Assembly (NCBI GenBank): GCA_001643675.2
Contig: LSRY02000057.1
Span: forward strand, 312,501 to 376,500
DNA length: 64,000 bases
From: Monocercomonoides exilis
Lineage: Eukaryota > Preaxostyla > Oxymonadida > Polymastigidae
Reading direction: 5' to 3'
The notes under the pieces are model-generated. The model was not told the origin of the DNA. It did not search any database and saw nothing but the letters and a program-made list of their open reading frames with translations. The translations under genes and the position numbers were made by a program. Below are positions 11,271 to 22,478 of the stretch, piece after piece. How positions within the stretch are numbered: position 1 is the first letter of the stretch; each line of letters starts with the position of its first letter.

Positions 11271-11540
11271 TGGGGGAAAATACGAACTTTCAAGCTTTTT
11301 ATGCACAATGCACAAAACAATTGCTTCACTCATAACTTTATAGCGCTTTTTCAGATTTCAAAATTATTTTGATTTTCATATCTGTAAACAAGCATCATTG
11401 ATATTATAACAAAATGTGTTGTGAACTCACACGTAATTCAAAAGTTGTTCTTATTTTCAATAAATTTTTGTATCACAAAAAGAAAATCAAAAGTGCATAA
11501 TTTTTCAATGAAAAAGCTTGAAGTCTCATATTTTCCCCCA
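11271..11540. mobile_element. MITE-like element: 270 bp with ~32-bp terminal inverted repeats, flanked by TA
   Basis: The left end begins TGGGGGAAAATA and continues to CAAGCTTTTT (11271-11300). The right end (about 11510-11540) is its near-exact reverse complement, with a few mismatches and a 1-nt gap. Both ends are flanked by TA (11269-11270 and 11541-11542), as expected for a target-site duplication of Tc1/mariner/pogo elements. The interior is AT-rich and non-coding. A non-autonomous element moved by a pogo-type transposase is the natural reading, and a decayed transposase of that class lies 4 kb away. The link between the two is inference. Confidence 0.65.
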
Positions 11541-13850
11541 TATTATGAATAATCTATTTATCAAAAAAAAGACACTGGAATATTACTGACGGACGTGAAA
11601 TTTTTTTTCAACACGTCACACAGGTTCACTCCATTCATCAAAGAACGGAAGTTTTCGTTCAGATTTGCTGAGTCGGAAACACATTTATTTTTTTCTGCTT
11701 TGATTGAAAAAATGCGTTAATGTCTATTTTTCAAAAAACGATATTATTGAAAAGATTTCATTAAATCTCTCAATTACGTGAATCCAATTTCTATTCTATA
11801 TTTCACGACGCTCATCCAAAATAAATATTGGAAATGATCAAAAAAATTTTTTTTAAAAAATAAATGAATAATATTCATTTTGATAAAAATTTTTGCAAAA
11901 CAAGCCCATTTGTAATAACCCACTCTTCTCACGGTTGATTCAAATCAGAGATTGAGGAGCTTATTCCGCCCATCTCCCCCACCTCCCACCCATTTCAGAG
12001 ACTAAATATGGCAATTTAATCTGCAAATTTAATTATTGACTTTTCCTTAAATATTGAAGATGTATTGTAATATCCAAAAAGTGGGTTGAAATAATTTTGA
12101 TAATAAATTTTCTTCGCACAAAAAAATGTCCGGATAAAAAAAAACCACCCTGTGATCAACGACAGTGAAAAGTTGAAACTTTTTTCAAAGATAGTTTTTC
12201 AATAATAAAAATCTCGAACATAGTTTTTTCAAACAATCATCATAATCTTATCTTTAAAATGAATAATGCCTCTCCAAAGAATAATAACCTATAAAGAAAA
12301 AACACTCCGAAAATAAGAAATAATTTTTAAAACTATCATTTATCTTGAAAAGTTGGAAGTCTTTTCAATTCTGTTTGTTTGAAAAATACAATTTAAACTG
12401 ATGAAAAAATCTTGAAATTTTAAGTAATAAATCAAAATAACTTCATAGTTTTCCATACGAACGTATGACAATTATTAGTTCCAGAACATTTAAAACTGGA
12501 ACAATTTGAATATGTCATTCGAAACACAATTGTTTTTTGATTATAAATTGAAAATAATAATGAGCTTTATATACTGGTTTTTCCCCCCTTATCAAACAAG
12601 ATAAAAAACATTTATCAGATTATTTTTGTTGAATCGTCTCGATCAACATGTTCCCATAATTATGTAAATTTTGATCAAATCCTTTTATTTGAACAGGAAT
12701 ATCCAAGTAAAAATGAGAGATCGGAGCATTTTCATTACCTTTCCACTTAGAAATATTATTTTCTATGATGAAATGGAAGGTTGAACAGGAGTTGGCAACG
12801 ATGGAAATTAATCAGATGATATTTTTAAAAACATCTTTAATTTTAAAGAATTTAAAAGAATCCGGAATGTAAAGATAAAGGTGTTTGCAATTTTATATTT
12901 CTTTTATTCAATTTTGAAGATATTTCTGCCTATAGCCTTCTCAAAGGCAAAAGATCGGCTTATTCTTAAAATGTTCATTCTTTAACTTAACAGAGCGTAA
13001 CAATGTGAATTTTTGCTAAAAATTTCCATTTATTTTGGAAAGGGCTATACGAAAGGTTTGTGTTTGATAATTTGCATAGTTTTGTTTTTATTTAAAAAAA
13101 ACATGAATTAGCTGAAAAATAGACTTGGTAAGGCATAAGTACATGAATCAGATCAGCGTTGAAGAAAAAAAGGAAGAACGGTTGATCAATTTAAAAAGGA
13201 GTTATTTAAAACGAGTACAGCACGCTAAAAAGTTAGTTGGAGTTTATGAAACAGATATACTGAATGAAAAAGAAGATAATCTATATTTGTTGGATTGAAA
13301 GAACGAAAATGACTGAAAAATATGAGCAAATGACCGAAGCAGGAGAATGGTCGCAGAAACAATGGGTCAGAAGCATTTCTTGGGATGAAACGAGAAAGGA
13401 ATCATTTTTGTGTATTGGGATGAGCAGTCAAACTGCTTTTCATTAATTGGTATGAGATCTGGAAATTAGAGAAAGCACACTATTTCAGCATCAGGCAAGT
13501 ATCTGAGCAGGGGATGTTAACAACATTGATTTCGACTGCTTAACTTTATTCTTTGACCTCTATCAGCGAAGTGTTAGCCACTGTGTTAATGAACAAGATT
13601 TTTTTTGAAAAACATATTTCACAACAGGAAATATCTGACATTTGAGAACCCTTTAACATTCCTATTATCTTCTTTTTCTCCTTCAATTTCTTCTTTTTGA
13701 AAAGCGCCTCTGATGATATTCTTGCTTGCTGATGGGAGCACAGGCTGCAAAGATGCTTATTATAACATGAAAAGGTTCAGTTCAAACTCAATAAAATTAA
13801 AGCCTCAAAACACAAAGCGAGTTTGCCATTTTTTATATTATTATTTTTAT
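11541..13850. other. AT-rich, gene-poor stretch
   Basis: No conserved coding signal was found. A 51-codon ORF at about 13144-13299 (+, Lys/Glu-rich) and a 60-codon ORF at 13264-13446 (+) are the longest. Neither resembles a known family. A small imperfect hairpin (GACGTGAAA...TTTCAACACGTC) lies at about 11588-11615. Confidence 0.5.
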
Positions 13851-13856
13851 AAATTC

Positions 13857-13915
13857 TATTTATTTTATTTTATTTTATTTTATTTTATTTTATTTTATTT
13901 TTTTTTTTTAATTTT
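13857..13915. repeat. (TTTTA)n microsatellite
   Basis: About eight head-to-tail copies of a TATTT/TTTTA pentamer run into a short poly-T. It is a simple repeat with no coding potential. Confidence 0.9.
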
Positions 13916-14750
13916 ATTTTGAAAAATTTATTCTTTCTCCTTTTAATAAACTCTTTTCACATTTTTCAACATATAGGCAAAACATTTTTTAGTCTTTTTC
14001 CTTCTATAGAATTGGCTGGTTTGCGCATTTTCCATCAGCTATTAGTGCTTTATGCTAAAGTCCGCACAATTATGCAACCCTTCTGCTGATGACTTGCCTT
14101 CAGAAAAGAAAGCTGATTCCTTCCACCTTCATCGCCTTCAACGTCTTCTTTTATACTCATTTCGGAATTTGAAGTGGGGTAGCACAATTTTTTGTGCTTC
14201 AGATGATTCTTCCTTCTTCATCTTTAATTGTTCATCAGCCTTTGAAAAGATTAACTGGCTTATGAATTTTCTTGATATTTATCATCAGCATTATCATTCT
14301 TCAATTTCTCTGCTCATTTTGCACAATCATTGCATTTTTTCATTCAAAACGGTTTGATATGGACAAGCAGCACATCAACACCTTCATGATGACTTCATTC
14401 ATTTCTTCTGAATATTAACACGGATTACAGACACATTAATCATCCAAATCGAACTTTGTGTGAAATTTTCACAGGCAAACAAACAACGATCACATCACAT
14501 GCGAACAGCAACAGAATTCTATTGAAGGAAATTCTACGTTCTGCATCAAAACCCAAAAAGGTGACTAAAGAATCGTTGGCTGCTGAGAGAGAAGGAGCAC
14601 TTTTGGATGAGAACAAGACAAGTTTTATTATGAGAAGGGGAATTATTGCATATTTGATTGGGAAATCTATAGAATATCATATTGATTGAATGGAGGAGCA
14701 TGTTTAGAATGGATCAAAGGGGCACATTCACATACTCACTTATTTGCTTT
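13916..14750. other. Gene-poor stretch with two unassigned short ORFs
   Basis: Plus-strand ORFs at 14052-14357 (101 codons) and 14456-14689 (77 codons) have less extreme composition than their surroundings. The second is preceded by a possible 3' splice site (TTTTCACAG at about 14474) and has an ordinary-looking Lys/Glu/Ala-containing sequence. I recognise neither. They could be exons of an unrecognised gene or decayed coding DNA. Confidence 0.25.
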
Positions 14751-14754
14751 CTTA

Positions 14755-14988
14755 TTTTCATTCATTCATTCATTCATATGTTCATTCATATAGAGAGGAG
14801 AAGAGAGGAGGAAAAGAGAGGAAAAGAGAGGAAAAGAGAGGGAAATAGGAGGGAAAGAGAGGAGGGAGAGAAAAGAGAGAAGAAAGTGAGGAGAAATTCT
14901 GCTAATTGAGGAATTCTGCTTCCTGAAGCGTTTTTTTTTCTCATTGGATTGAGATCAATCAACATCATTATCAACATTTTCATATTTC

Positions 14989-15025
<37 letters not shown>

Positions 15026-15540
15026 TTTCTTCTTATTTTTTATTCATTTTCTATACACTCTTTTCTCTTCTTTATTTTCTTCTTTATTTTCTTCTTTATT
15101 TTCTTCTTTATTTTCTTCTTTATTTTCGTTTTCTTTATTATTTTTCTTCTTTTCTTCTTCTTCTTTCTTTTCTTCATCTATTTCATTTTTATTTTTCTCT
15201 TCTTCTAATTTTGATTTATTTTATTTATTTTATTTATTTTTTTCCCTTTCCTTTCCTTTTTAATCCTTTTCCTTCGGATTCTTTTCCTTTATTTCTTCTT
15301 CCTCATCTTCCACTTATTCCCTCTCTATTTCAGCTGAAAACGTTATATTTTCATCTTCTTTCTATCCGGTTGCTTCTTTTTCTTCTTCTTCCTTTTCTAT
15401 TTTTTATTGTTCTTGTACCTCTTGTACCTCTTGTACCTCATATTCATCTTATTCATCTTATTCATCTTATATTTCTTTTTCTTTTTCTTTTTTCTTTCTT
15501 TATTATTATTATTATTATCATCTTCTTCTTTTTCGTATCT
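14755..15540. repeat. Cluster of simple and short tandem repeats
   Basis: In order: (CATT)n at about 14757-14780; an AG-rich GAAAAGAGAG tract at about 14795-14890; (ATC)n at about 14990-15025; five copies of the 12-mer TTTATTTTCTTC at about 15065-15130; (TTTAT)n near 15215-15240; three copies of CTTGTACCT and three of ATTCATCTT at about 15413-15470; and (TTA)n near 15500-15520. From about 14950 onward the + strand is almost entirely pyrimidine. ORFs across it are low-complexity products of the repeats. Confidence 0.85.
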
Positions 15541-15599
15541 TCCTCTCTTTCCTTCATCAGCATCTTTGTTAACCATCGCATCAACAACCACCACGCCAC

Positions 15600-17760
15600 A
15601 CGCACACACAAATGAAGAAGGCTACGAGACAGCACCAGAAGAAGCAGACGAATGGGAAGAAGACGAAAATGAAGTCGACAAAGACAAAGACGAAGAGGAA
15701 GCGTTACCCGCTTTATCCACCTAATCTGCTAATTCCGCTAATTCTGCTATATCCTCTTTATCCTCTTTATCCACCTTATCCACCTATTCTTCATATTCTG
15801 CTACATCTGCCTTTTTTTTCACCGAATCCTCTTTATCCGCCATTGCACAAGCAAGAGTTGCTGGAACCAGAGGGAATATGACCTTTCTTCTCATCTGACA
15901 GCTGACAGCTGAGAAGACGGCAACGAATTGTCCGTCGTGCGTCGAATGGAAAGAGTGGTGAAAGTGGAAGAAGAAAAAAGAGCAAATGATCCTTCGGTTT
16001 CTGATGTTCTTGCTTTTTCTCCTTCTCTTCTTTGTATTTTTTTTTCATCCTTCCTCTTCCTCTGCCGCCTTTTCTGCCTGTTCCATTCCTCCTCTTTCCT
16101 CCTCTCCTTGAAGCTGCCTTTAAGCAATCTCTCTCTTTGATTCTTCTCCCCCCAACCGAATGCTTTCCATCTTGTCAACTGCAGTGCTTCCTCTTAAACA
16201 CATCGCCCGCCCTGCCTTGTTTGCCGTCTTCCTCTTCTGTCTTTTGTTTTCCCTCTTTTGTCCCTTCTTCCTTCTGTATTGCCTATTCCGTTTGTAACAC
16301 CACATATTCATGTTCCTCCTCCTCTTCTTCTCCTCTTCGTCCTCCCAGCCAGCCAGCCAATAGAGAAAAGCCTCCACCACCCCTTCCCCCTCTTACCCGC
16401 AGCTGCTTCCGCTTCTGTTTTTGCTAGTGTTTCTTCTGCTGATGCTGCTTATGCAATTAGTGCTGCTCTGGTATTTCTGCTGTTTCTGCTGTTTCTTGTT
16501 CTGCTGCATTCATCACCGTTGCCATTGTTAAGAACCACACAACTCCTCCCACACTCGATTCCTAAAGCACTCGTTCTGTTGATATCTGCCTCTTCCTCTG
16601 CTGCCCTTCTATCTCTCTCTCTCTCAACATGTTGCCTGCTCATCTGCCCTGCTGAATCCGAATGCAATGCTTGCTCCGTCTGCTGCCAGTTGTCCGTTTG
16701 TACGTTCGAGGGTGAATGAAAAGGAAGGATTTGTTCGTTCGTTTAGCTTCTTTCCTTCTGTTCCTTCTTATTCTTCTTTTTCGTTTTTGAAGTCTGCTGA
16801 GCCAGAGAATGCATTTATTTCCATTTGTACTGCTTCTTCTGCTTCTATTTTCTTCCTGTTCCTCTTCATCCTTTCCTTCATCATTATCTTCTCTTTCCTC
16901 TTCCTCATCGTCGTCGTCATCATCATCACCCAATCCTTATCTCTCGCCTTAACTCTCTTCTATGAAAGCCAAAGGTCTCTTCACCTTCCTCAGCTCAACA
17001 TTTGTTCAAATTCAAACACTCACCTTCAGCGCGATTGACACAAAAATCACTGGAAGTGGCACAGCTGCCACTACCATCGCCTCCTGTGGTGTTCCTCAAT
17101 CGGTTTTTTCTTCGTCTTCCTCTACGGAGTCAGATCCATCTGCCTCGTCTGCCCTCTTCCAACAGACCCAGGGCTCCCTCACAGTCTCTGCCCTCGCCAT
17201 CGCCCACAGCTCCACAAATCAAATCACCCCCATCCTCTTCCACCTCTCCGAAAACTACCCTTCCCTCAAGCTCGGCACAACCTGCATCATCTGAGCCCCT
17301 TCTTCCTCATTATCGTCAATCACCATATACTTCTAATTCATCCTCCTCACTGCAGGCTCAGCTATCGGCTGTTTTTTGGATGCTTCTGTTTCTGCTCCTA
17401 ACCTTATCATTATAATTTTTATACTGCTTCTGCTACTGCCGTTGAATGTAATGATGCTTCTTGTTCTGTAACTTCTTCTGCTTCTCCTCCTCCTCCTCCT
17501 TATTCTTCCGTTCATGTTTCATCTTCTCCTTCTTTATCTTTCTCTTCTTCTTTCACAAGCCACAATATAAATTCCACCCTTCGGGTTTAACAGCCAGCCA
17601 CCTCTTCCTCCTTCAATGCTTCTTCTTTATCTTCATCTTCTTTTGCTATCTTCAAATCTTCCTCTGATTCTAAGGAATTCTTCTTATCTTCTTATCTTCT
17701 TCATTCTTCTGTATCAATATCTGTATATTTGCTTGTACGAATGCTTATACTTGTGCTTAT
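15600..17760 (+). pseudogene. Pyrimidine-rich region containing a decayed beta-helix gene fragment (clear at 16965-17293)
   Basis: The supported part is 16965-17293 (+). Its translation shares S-D-P-S-A-S-S-A-L-F-Q-Q-T-Q-G-S-L-T-V and N-Q-I-T-P-I-L-F-H-L with the minus-strand fossil at 9.6-10.1 kb, and it begins with the same I-Q-T-L-T-F strand type. It stops at TGA (17291-17293), where the other copy runs on. Downstream to about 17740 one frame is Ser/Thr-rich with an N-x-[ST] strand and a single TAA near 17590. Upstream, 15600-15880 has an acidic Glu/Asp block, a TAA at 15722-15724 and then a Ser/Ala-rich continuation in the same frame. I infer that the whole block derives from a Ser-rich surface gene that decayed by stops and tract slippage. 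Only the 16965-17293 homology is strong. Confidence 0.55.
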
Positions 17761-18842
17761 GCTAATGTTTGTTTGATTCCGCTTGATTCTCTATTTGAAT
17801 GACAGTGCATGCAAACGAGGCTGTTGTGGAATGCATATGCTGATTGGAAGCTTTAAAGGATGAGAGACAAGAAAATTCATATCCAACTAATCAAGAAGAC
17901 GAAGAAGTCAATGAAGGCGAAGAAGAAGATTTTGATGATTATGACGATGATAACCATGATATTTGCGATATCTGTTTCAGCTATGCCATTGTATGTAAGA
18001 TTTGCATTGGGTGCATTGAAGGTGTGTATGCTTGAGCAGAATCGAAGGAAATGAAGCATTCAAAGGTATTCTCGATCGCTGTAACCTGGCGTTTATCTTG
18101 TTTTCCCACAGACATCAACTTCTATTCCACTGTTTGCAATGTTTTGGCTTTGATTGAAGAAGAGGTAGCTTTCTGTGCTGTTATCATAGCTTGTTGCAAG
18201 CATGAAGTTCCATACAATGGATGAAATGGATTGTTTTGTTCCCAATTTGATGAATGGGGAATTGGATGTAGCTGCTTGTGCTGAAGAATACGTTGTCCAT
18301 ATGCAATTTGTTGCGGCGTTGCAATAGAAGAAGCAAAAAAAGGCAAATAATTCAATTTCTTATGAAATGTTATATTTATATGGATTTTTGCTTTTTTATT
18401 TGTATTGTTTTATTTCTTTTAACTTGTTATGATGCTAACGTTAGAGTTATGCGTATAACTCTTTCGGATTATCGATGTGAAAGGTAGTATTTGGTTTCCA
18501 AATTAAACTGAAAAAAAAAAGTATATATCACAGTTAAAAAAAAAGTTATAAATTACAAAAAAATACAAGCAAACCTATCTCAAATAATGAAAATTATCGT
18601 TAAGCAAAAGATTAACAACAAGAATAAACATTATTCAAGCGATTTTTATGTAGATACGTTATCTATGAATGTCATTTCGTCAAAACAATTGTAAAAACTC
18701 AATATTTCGATTTTTTGTTCAACTTAATGTTATAAACACAATCAATCATACATATCTAATTGTTTGTAATTGTAAAAGATGTTTTAACATCTAAAAAAAT
18801 AAAGAATGAAATGAAATGAAGCGACAAAAACTGAAATGTTGA
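17761..18842. other. Gene-poor stretch with short unassigned ORFs
   Basis: Short ORFs include an acidic 63-codon ORF (17844-18035, +) ending in a cluster of Cys, and a 77-codon ORF (18122-18355, -). I recognise neither and cannot support them as genes. The last 300 bases are very AT-rich and presumably include the 3' UTR of the minus-strand glycosyltransferase. Confidence 0.4.
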
Positions 18843-19763
18843 TTAAAATGAATGAATTGATTTTTGTGAAAGTGGATATCTCTTCAAAACTTTATTAATA
18901 ACAGCCACAACACCTAACATTGCTGCGATACGAACCAATGTCTTTTGGAATTTCTTCTTTTCAATATCAGGGAAGAAATAGCCACGCTGGTCGCCCATTA
19001 TTTTGATGAACCAATACTTAGCGACAATTTCAGGATTTTGCCAATTTTTCCGAATGCAGCTGCGCTTAAACTTGCAATCAATCAAAAATTTAAACCAAGC
19101 ATCTTCCGAATCCTTTATTAGAATTTTTGAATTATTTGGCATTTTTCTTTGGTAAACTTTTTGTAATGCCCTCTGAGCAGTCAAATAAGTATTTTTTGTA
19201 ACTGGAGTGTACATTAAAGGCGTGAAATCAATGCCTTCTCGATACAATTTTCTGACATATCTCAAACGATTATATTCAATTGCATATTTGTATTCATTGA
19301 TCCATAAATCAATAACAGAACTATTCTTAGGTGCAATAATAAACCCATTTTCAAGTTGGCGATCTGGCTTGTGATAGCTATTAAAAACCATCATGTCTGA
19401 TTGTGTATCAACTGTTTCCTGATATAATTTTTCAAATTCTTCGGCTGAATTGATGAGTGAAGTTGCATCAAGCCAAATTCCACCATATTTTCTAAGTAAA
19501 GCGAGTCGAAAATAGTCAGATTTATGCTGGGAAGACAATGTTTTGAATCCTTTGGGGAGATCTGAGAAATCTATGTATCCTTTCATTATATCGTCGTTCA
19601 AAAATGTGATTGTGAAGTTTGAAAGTAATTGAATGTTGTGACCAACAAATTGTTTCACATATTCTGGGGGATTTCTATCCCAATGCACCCAAATTAAACG
19701 AGGATATTCCTTTTGCACTTCACAATGAACAAAATTAATAACAATGGAAAGGAATATAAGCAT
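18843..19763 (-). CDS. Caps_synth-type (GT32-like) glycosyltransferase
   Basis: 306 residues from ATG at 19763; an in-frame TTG four codons upstream is not used. Residues 1-14 are a hydrophobic signal peptide or anchor. The body matches the capsular polysaccharide synthesis/GT32-like fold: I-W-V-H-W near residue 24, K-S-D-Y-F-R-L-A-L-L (81-90), then Y-G-G-I-W-L-D-A-T (93-101), the DxD-like metal/nucleotide-sugar site of this family. A second hydrophobic stretch lies near residues 277-294. Such enzymes transfer a sugar from a nucleotide sugar to a glycan or lipid acceptor, here probably in the secretory pathway; donor and acceptor cannot be told. The gene is divergent from AMPK beta, sharing 217 bp upstream. 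Relatives are common in bacteria and scattered in protists, so a transfer origin is possible but untested. Confidence 0.8.
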   Translation of the reverse strand: MLIFLSIVINFVHCEVQKEYPRLIWVHWDRNPPEYVKQFVGHNIQLLSNFTITFLNDDIMKGYIDFSDLPKGFKTLSSQHKSDYFRLALLRKYGGIWLDATSLINSAEEFEKLYQETVDTQSDMMVFNSYHKPDRQLENGFIIAPKNSSVIDLWINEYKYAIEYNRLRYVRKLYREGIDFTPLMYTPVTKNTYLTAQRALQKVYQRKMPNNSKILIKDSEDAWFKFLIDCKFKRSCIRKNWQNPEIVAKYWFIKIMGDQRGYFFPDIEKKKFQKTLVRIAAMLGVVAVINKVLKRYPLSQKSIHSF

Positions 19764-19980
19764 AAAACTCTCCAATATTTACAGTTATTGCAAACAGTTA
19801 TGGGATTATTAATTTTCAAATAATAATATGGAGCAATTGATCAATTTTCAATTGTTGCATTTTCTCGAAGTATATTTGATTTTTTTGAAGTTTTAAAATT
19901 TATATTGAGGTTTTTATCGAGATATATTTCATAGAAAAGGATTTTGTTGAATTTTAACTTGCAGTTAGTGCTTATCAAAA
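19764..19980. promoter_or_regulatory. Shared divergent upstream region (glycosyltransferase / AMPK beta)
   Basis: 217 bp of about 80% A/T separate two head-to-head start codons, so it must hold both promoters and 5' UTRs. I see no confident core element. Confidence 0.5.
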
Positions 19981-20865
19981 ATGGATGAAATATCCATCTT
20001 CTCACACGTATCTCAAAAACAAAAATATAGGCAACAAACGTCTTTTTATTGGGATTATGGAGCATTTACAAATGTTTATATCGCTGGCTCGTTCAATGGA
20101 TGGAAAGCGAAGATATCGCTTCAGCCTTATCCAGATTCTGTTGTGGATTGTAGAGGTCCAACTGCAGAAGATATAAAGCTTGGAAGATATTCCCAAGCTC
20201 AATTACAGAATTTATCAGAGTTATCATCTTCTCATATTGGGTCTCTCGAAATCAAAAAGAAGAATTATAAACCTCAGAGCTCAATGGAGGAAGAAGGGAA
20301 AATTACTCATTGGATAAAGCATTGGGGAGTTACTCTTGAGCTTCCTGTTGGATGCTTTTGCTTTAAATTTGTTGTTGATGGAGAATGGAAATTTGATCCC
20401 CGTTATCATCATGGATTTGATGCACGCGGATCTATTGTTAATGAAATAATAGTGGTTGCTCCCGTAGAAATGCTGCTTTCGTTGGATAAAGAAAGAAAGC
20501 ATTACATTGAGGATCAATTTCTGGAAGGAAGAGAAAGCAGATCATCAAACGAAATAGATGGATCTGAAGATTACAAAGATGATAAATTGACCGAAATTTC
20601 CTCAGTCAAAACAAAGTCAGCAGCAAATCAAGACGAAGAAGATAAGAACCAAGCCAAAGAAAAAGATTACGATACTGATAGCCTTGTCAGGTCGCATCGG
20701 TGGGGAAAAGGTAGATTTCGAGAGGGATTATTTGAGTGTATTTTTGGAGGTGTTTGGGGTGACGATATAAGAAAGGGCTTAGAAGGCAACAAACTTGAAA
20801 AAGAAAAAGAGAAAATGCAGCGCGGGCTAAAAGGATCATTCAAAGAGAAAGAGAAAGAAAGAGAA

Positions 20866-20896
<31 letters not shown>

Positions 20897-21720
20897 AGGG
20901 CTATTCGCAAGAGGCATTTGACATCGGTGTCTATCTGAACTACGGGGAGGCGACGCTACTTCCCCCGCAGCTGCGAAGAGGCAATCTTGTCATCCAATAC
21001 AGACGCCAGCGCGGAGTCGAGCCGTTTCTTCTGCCGCTTCCGATGCATGTGGAAGTGGGGCATCTGTTTCTGTGCCAAAGAGTGGAGTCGACAAAGGAAA
21101 AAGCCATCAGAAAATGGAAGGAAAAAGCAGAGGCAGCACACAAAAGAGAAGAAGAGATGAAAAAGCTGGAAAGAGAAAGAGAAAAGCAAAGAGAGAAAGA
21201 AAGCGCCATTTCTCAGTCGCTTTCCACTTCGGTTTATGGATCTTACCAGGCATATCCTTCTATTTCCTTTTCTTCCTCTTCTTCTTCCTCTTCTTCAATG
21301 AATATGTATCCATCTTCAGATCAAGTCAATTCTTACTATCACATCCCTTCCCCCGATGCTTCAATGTCCTTCTCTTCTTCATCGTTATCTTCATCTTCTT
21401 CCTCATCTTCTTCATCTTCCTCTTCCACGTCACTCTCCACACTTCATTCACCTCACTCCAGCGCTCCTTTCAGCTCTGCGACATCAACCGCCTCATTTGT
21501 CTCCTCTCCCTTCTATCTCTCTCATCTTTTCCTCCCTCCGCCTTTCCTTCTTTCTGTCTCCATCCGCTTCAAACAGAAGTCGGCCACTGTTGTCTTTTAT
21601 GCCTCGCGCAGCAGGCCAATCGAGACGATGAATGCCGGCGCTGAGAAGAGCGACGAGCTGATCACAAAGATTTACAAGGCGAAAAAGGCAACAATTCAGT
21701 CGTTTTTCCATAAAAGATGA
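19981..21720 (+). CDS. AMP-activated protein kinase (SNF1) beta subunit
   Basis: 579 residues, one exon. The N-terminus is a CBM48/AMPK glycogen-binding domain: W-D-Y-G, then V-Y-I-A-G-S-F-N-G-W (about residues 30-42). About 65 extra residues follow before the second half, W-G-V-T-L-E-L-P...F-K-F-V-V-D-G-E-W-K-F-D-P (about 117-143). The C-terminal AMPKBI domain, which assembles alpha and gamma, is recognisable as L-L-P-P-Q-L (about 328), P-M-H-V-E-V-G-H-L-F (about 354-363) and, near residue 525, S-V-S-I-R-F-K-Q-K-S-A-T-V-V-F-Y, equivalent to the family's T-H-R-Y-K-x-K-Y-V-T-x-x-x-Y ending. These halves are separated by about 160 residues of Lys/Glu-rich helix and long poly-Ser. In the kinase complex it would act as scaffold and glycogen sensor. 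The inserts are open in frame without clear splice sites, so I take them as real protein. Confidence 0.85.
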
Positions 21721-22478
21721 AAAGAAACGGAATTTTGTTGTAAAGATACATTTCTTATTTGTTATGAAATTGAGAGTGAAAGCAATTAATTTAAATTAAC
21801 TTTTCATTTATAATGTTTTTGAGAGGATATTTTTATTGTTTAATTATTTTTTCCCTTCTTCTTGAGGCATTTCACTTTGGAGAGCGTATTTTTTTACGTA
21901 TTTATTTGGGATCAGCTAGTTTTATTTATTACATGGCGCAAATATGCAAACAAGATCCGAATATGCTTTAATCGTCAATCAATCCAGTTTTCAAATTGTT
22001 TGATTTCTGCTAAAAGAGAAAATAGGATCAACAGAATTAAAACGGAGCTGCAGGACAAGATAATCAAATAGTGAAAAAATCTGAAAATTTCAATTTGTTA
22101 TTCGTATTGAAAATAAGAGATGTGGAATTTTCATTTGTTCACTTTATCAGAGAGAAGCAGATTAAGAAGTGATGTCTATCCATTAAATATAATTCAGAGC
22201 GCCTCAATTGGAATTTCAATCAAAGTATCTCAATATTTAATCACATGTTTTTGAATACTAAAAAATACATAAACACTTTTTAATTTTAAAAGCATTGTAA
22301 CACTAACTTAATAAAATAGAGCACCAAAAGATGAACATAAGTTCTAATTTAAAATTTTTTATGAAAAAATATTTATTTTGATAATTATTAAACTTCATTT
22401 ATTTTCATATAGGAAAAGCTATAATGTACATTAAAAAAAAAAAAATAAGGTGAAATGCGATACTACGATTAAAAATGC
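21721..22478. other. Intergenic AT-rich stretch
   Basis: It lies between the 3' ends of two convergent genes. No coding signal, RNA gene or repeat is visible apart from a short poly-A near 22433-22443. Confidence 0.6.
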
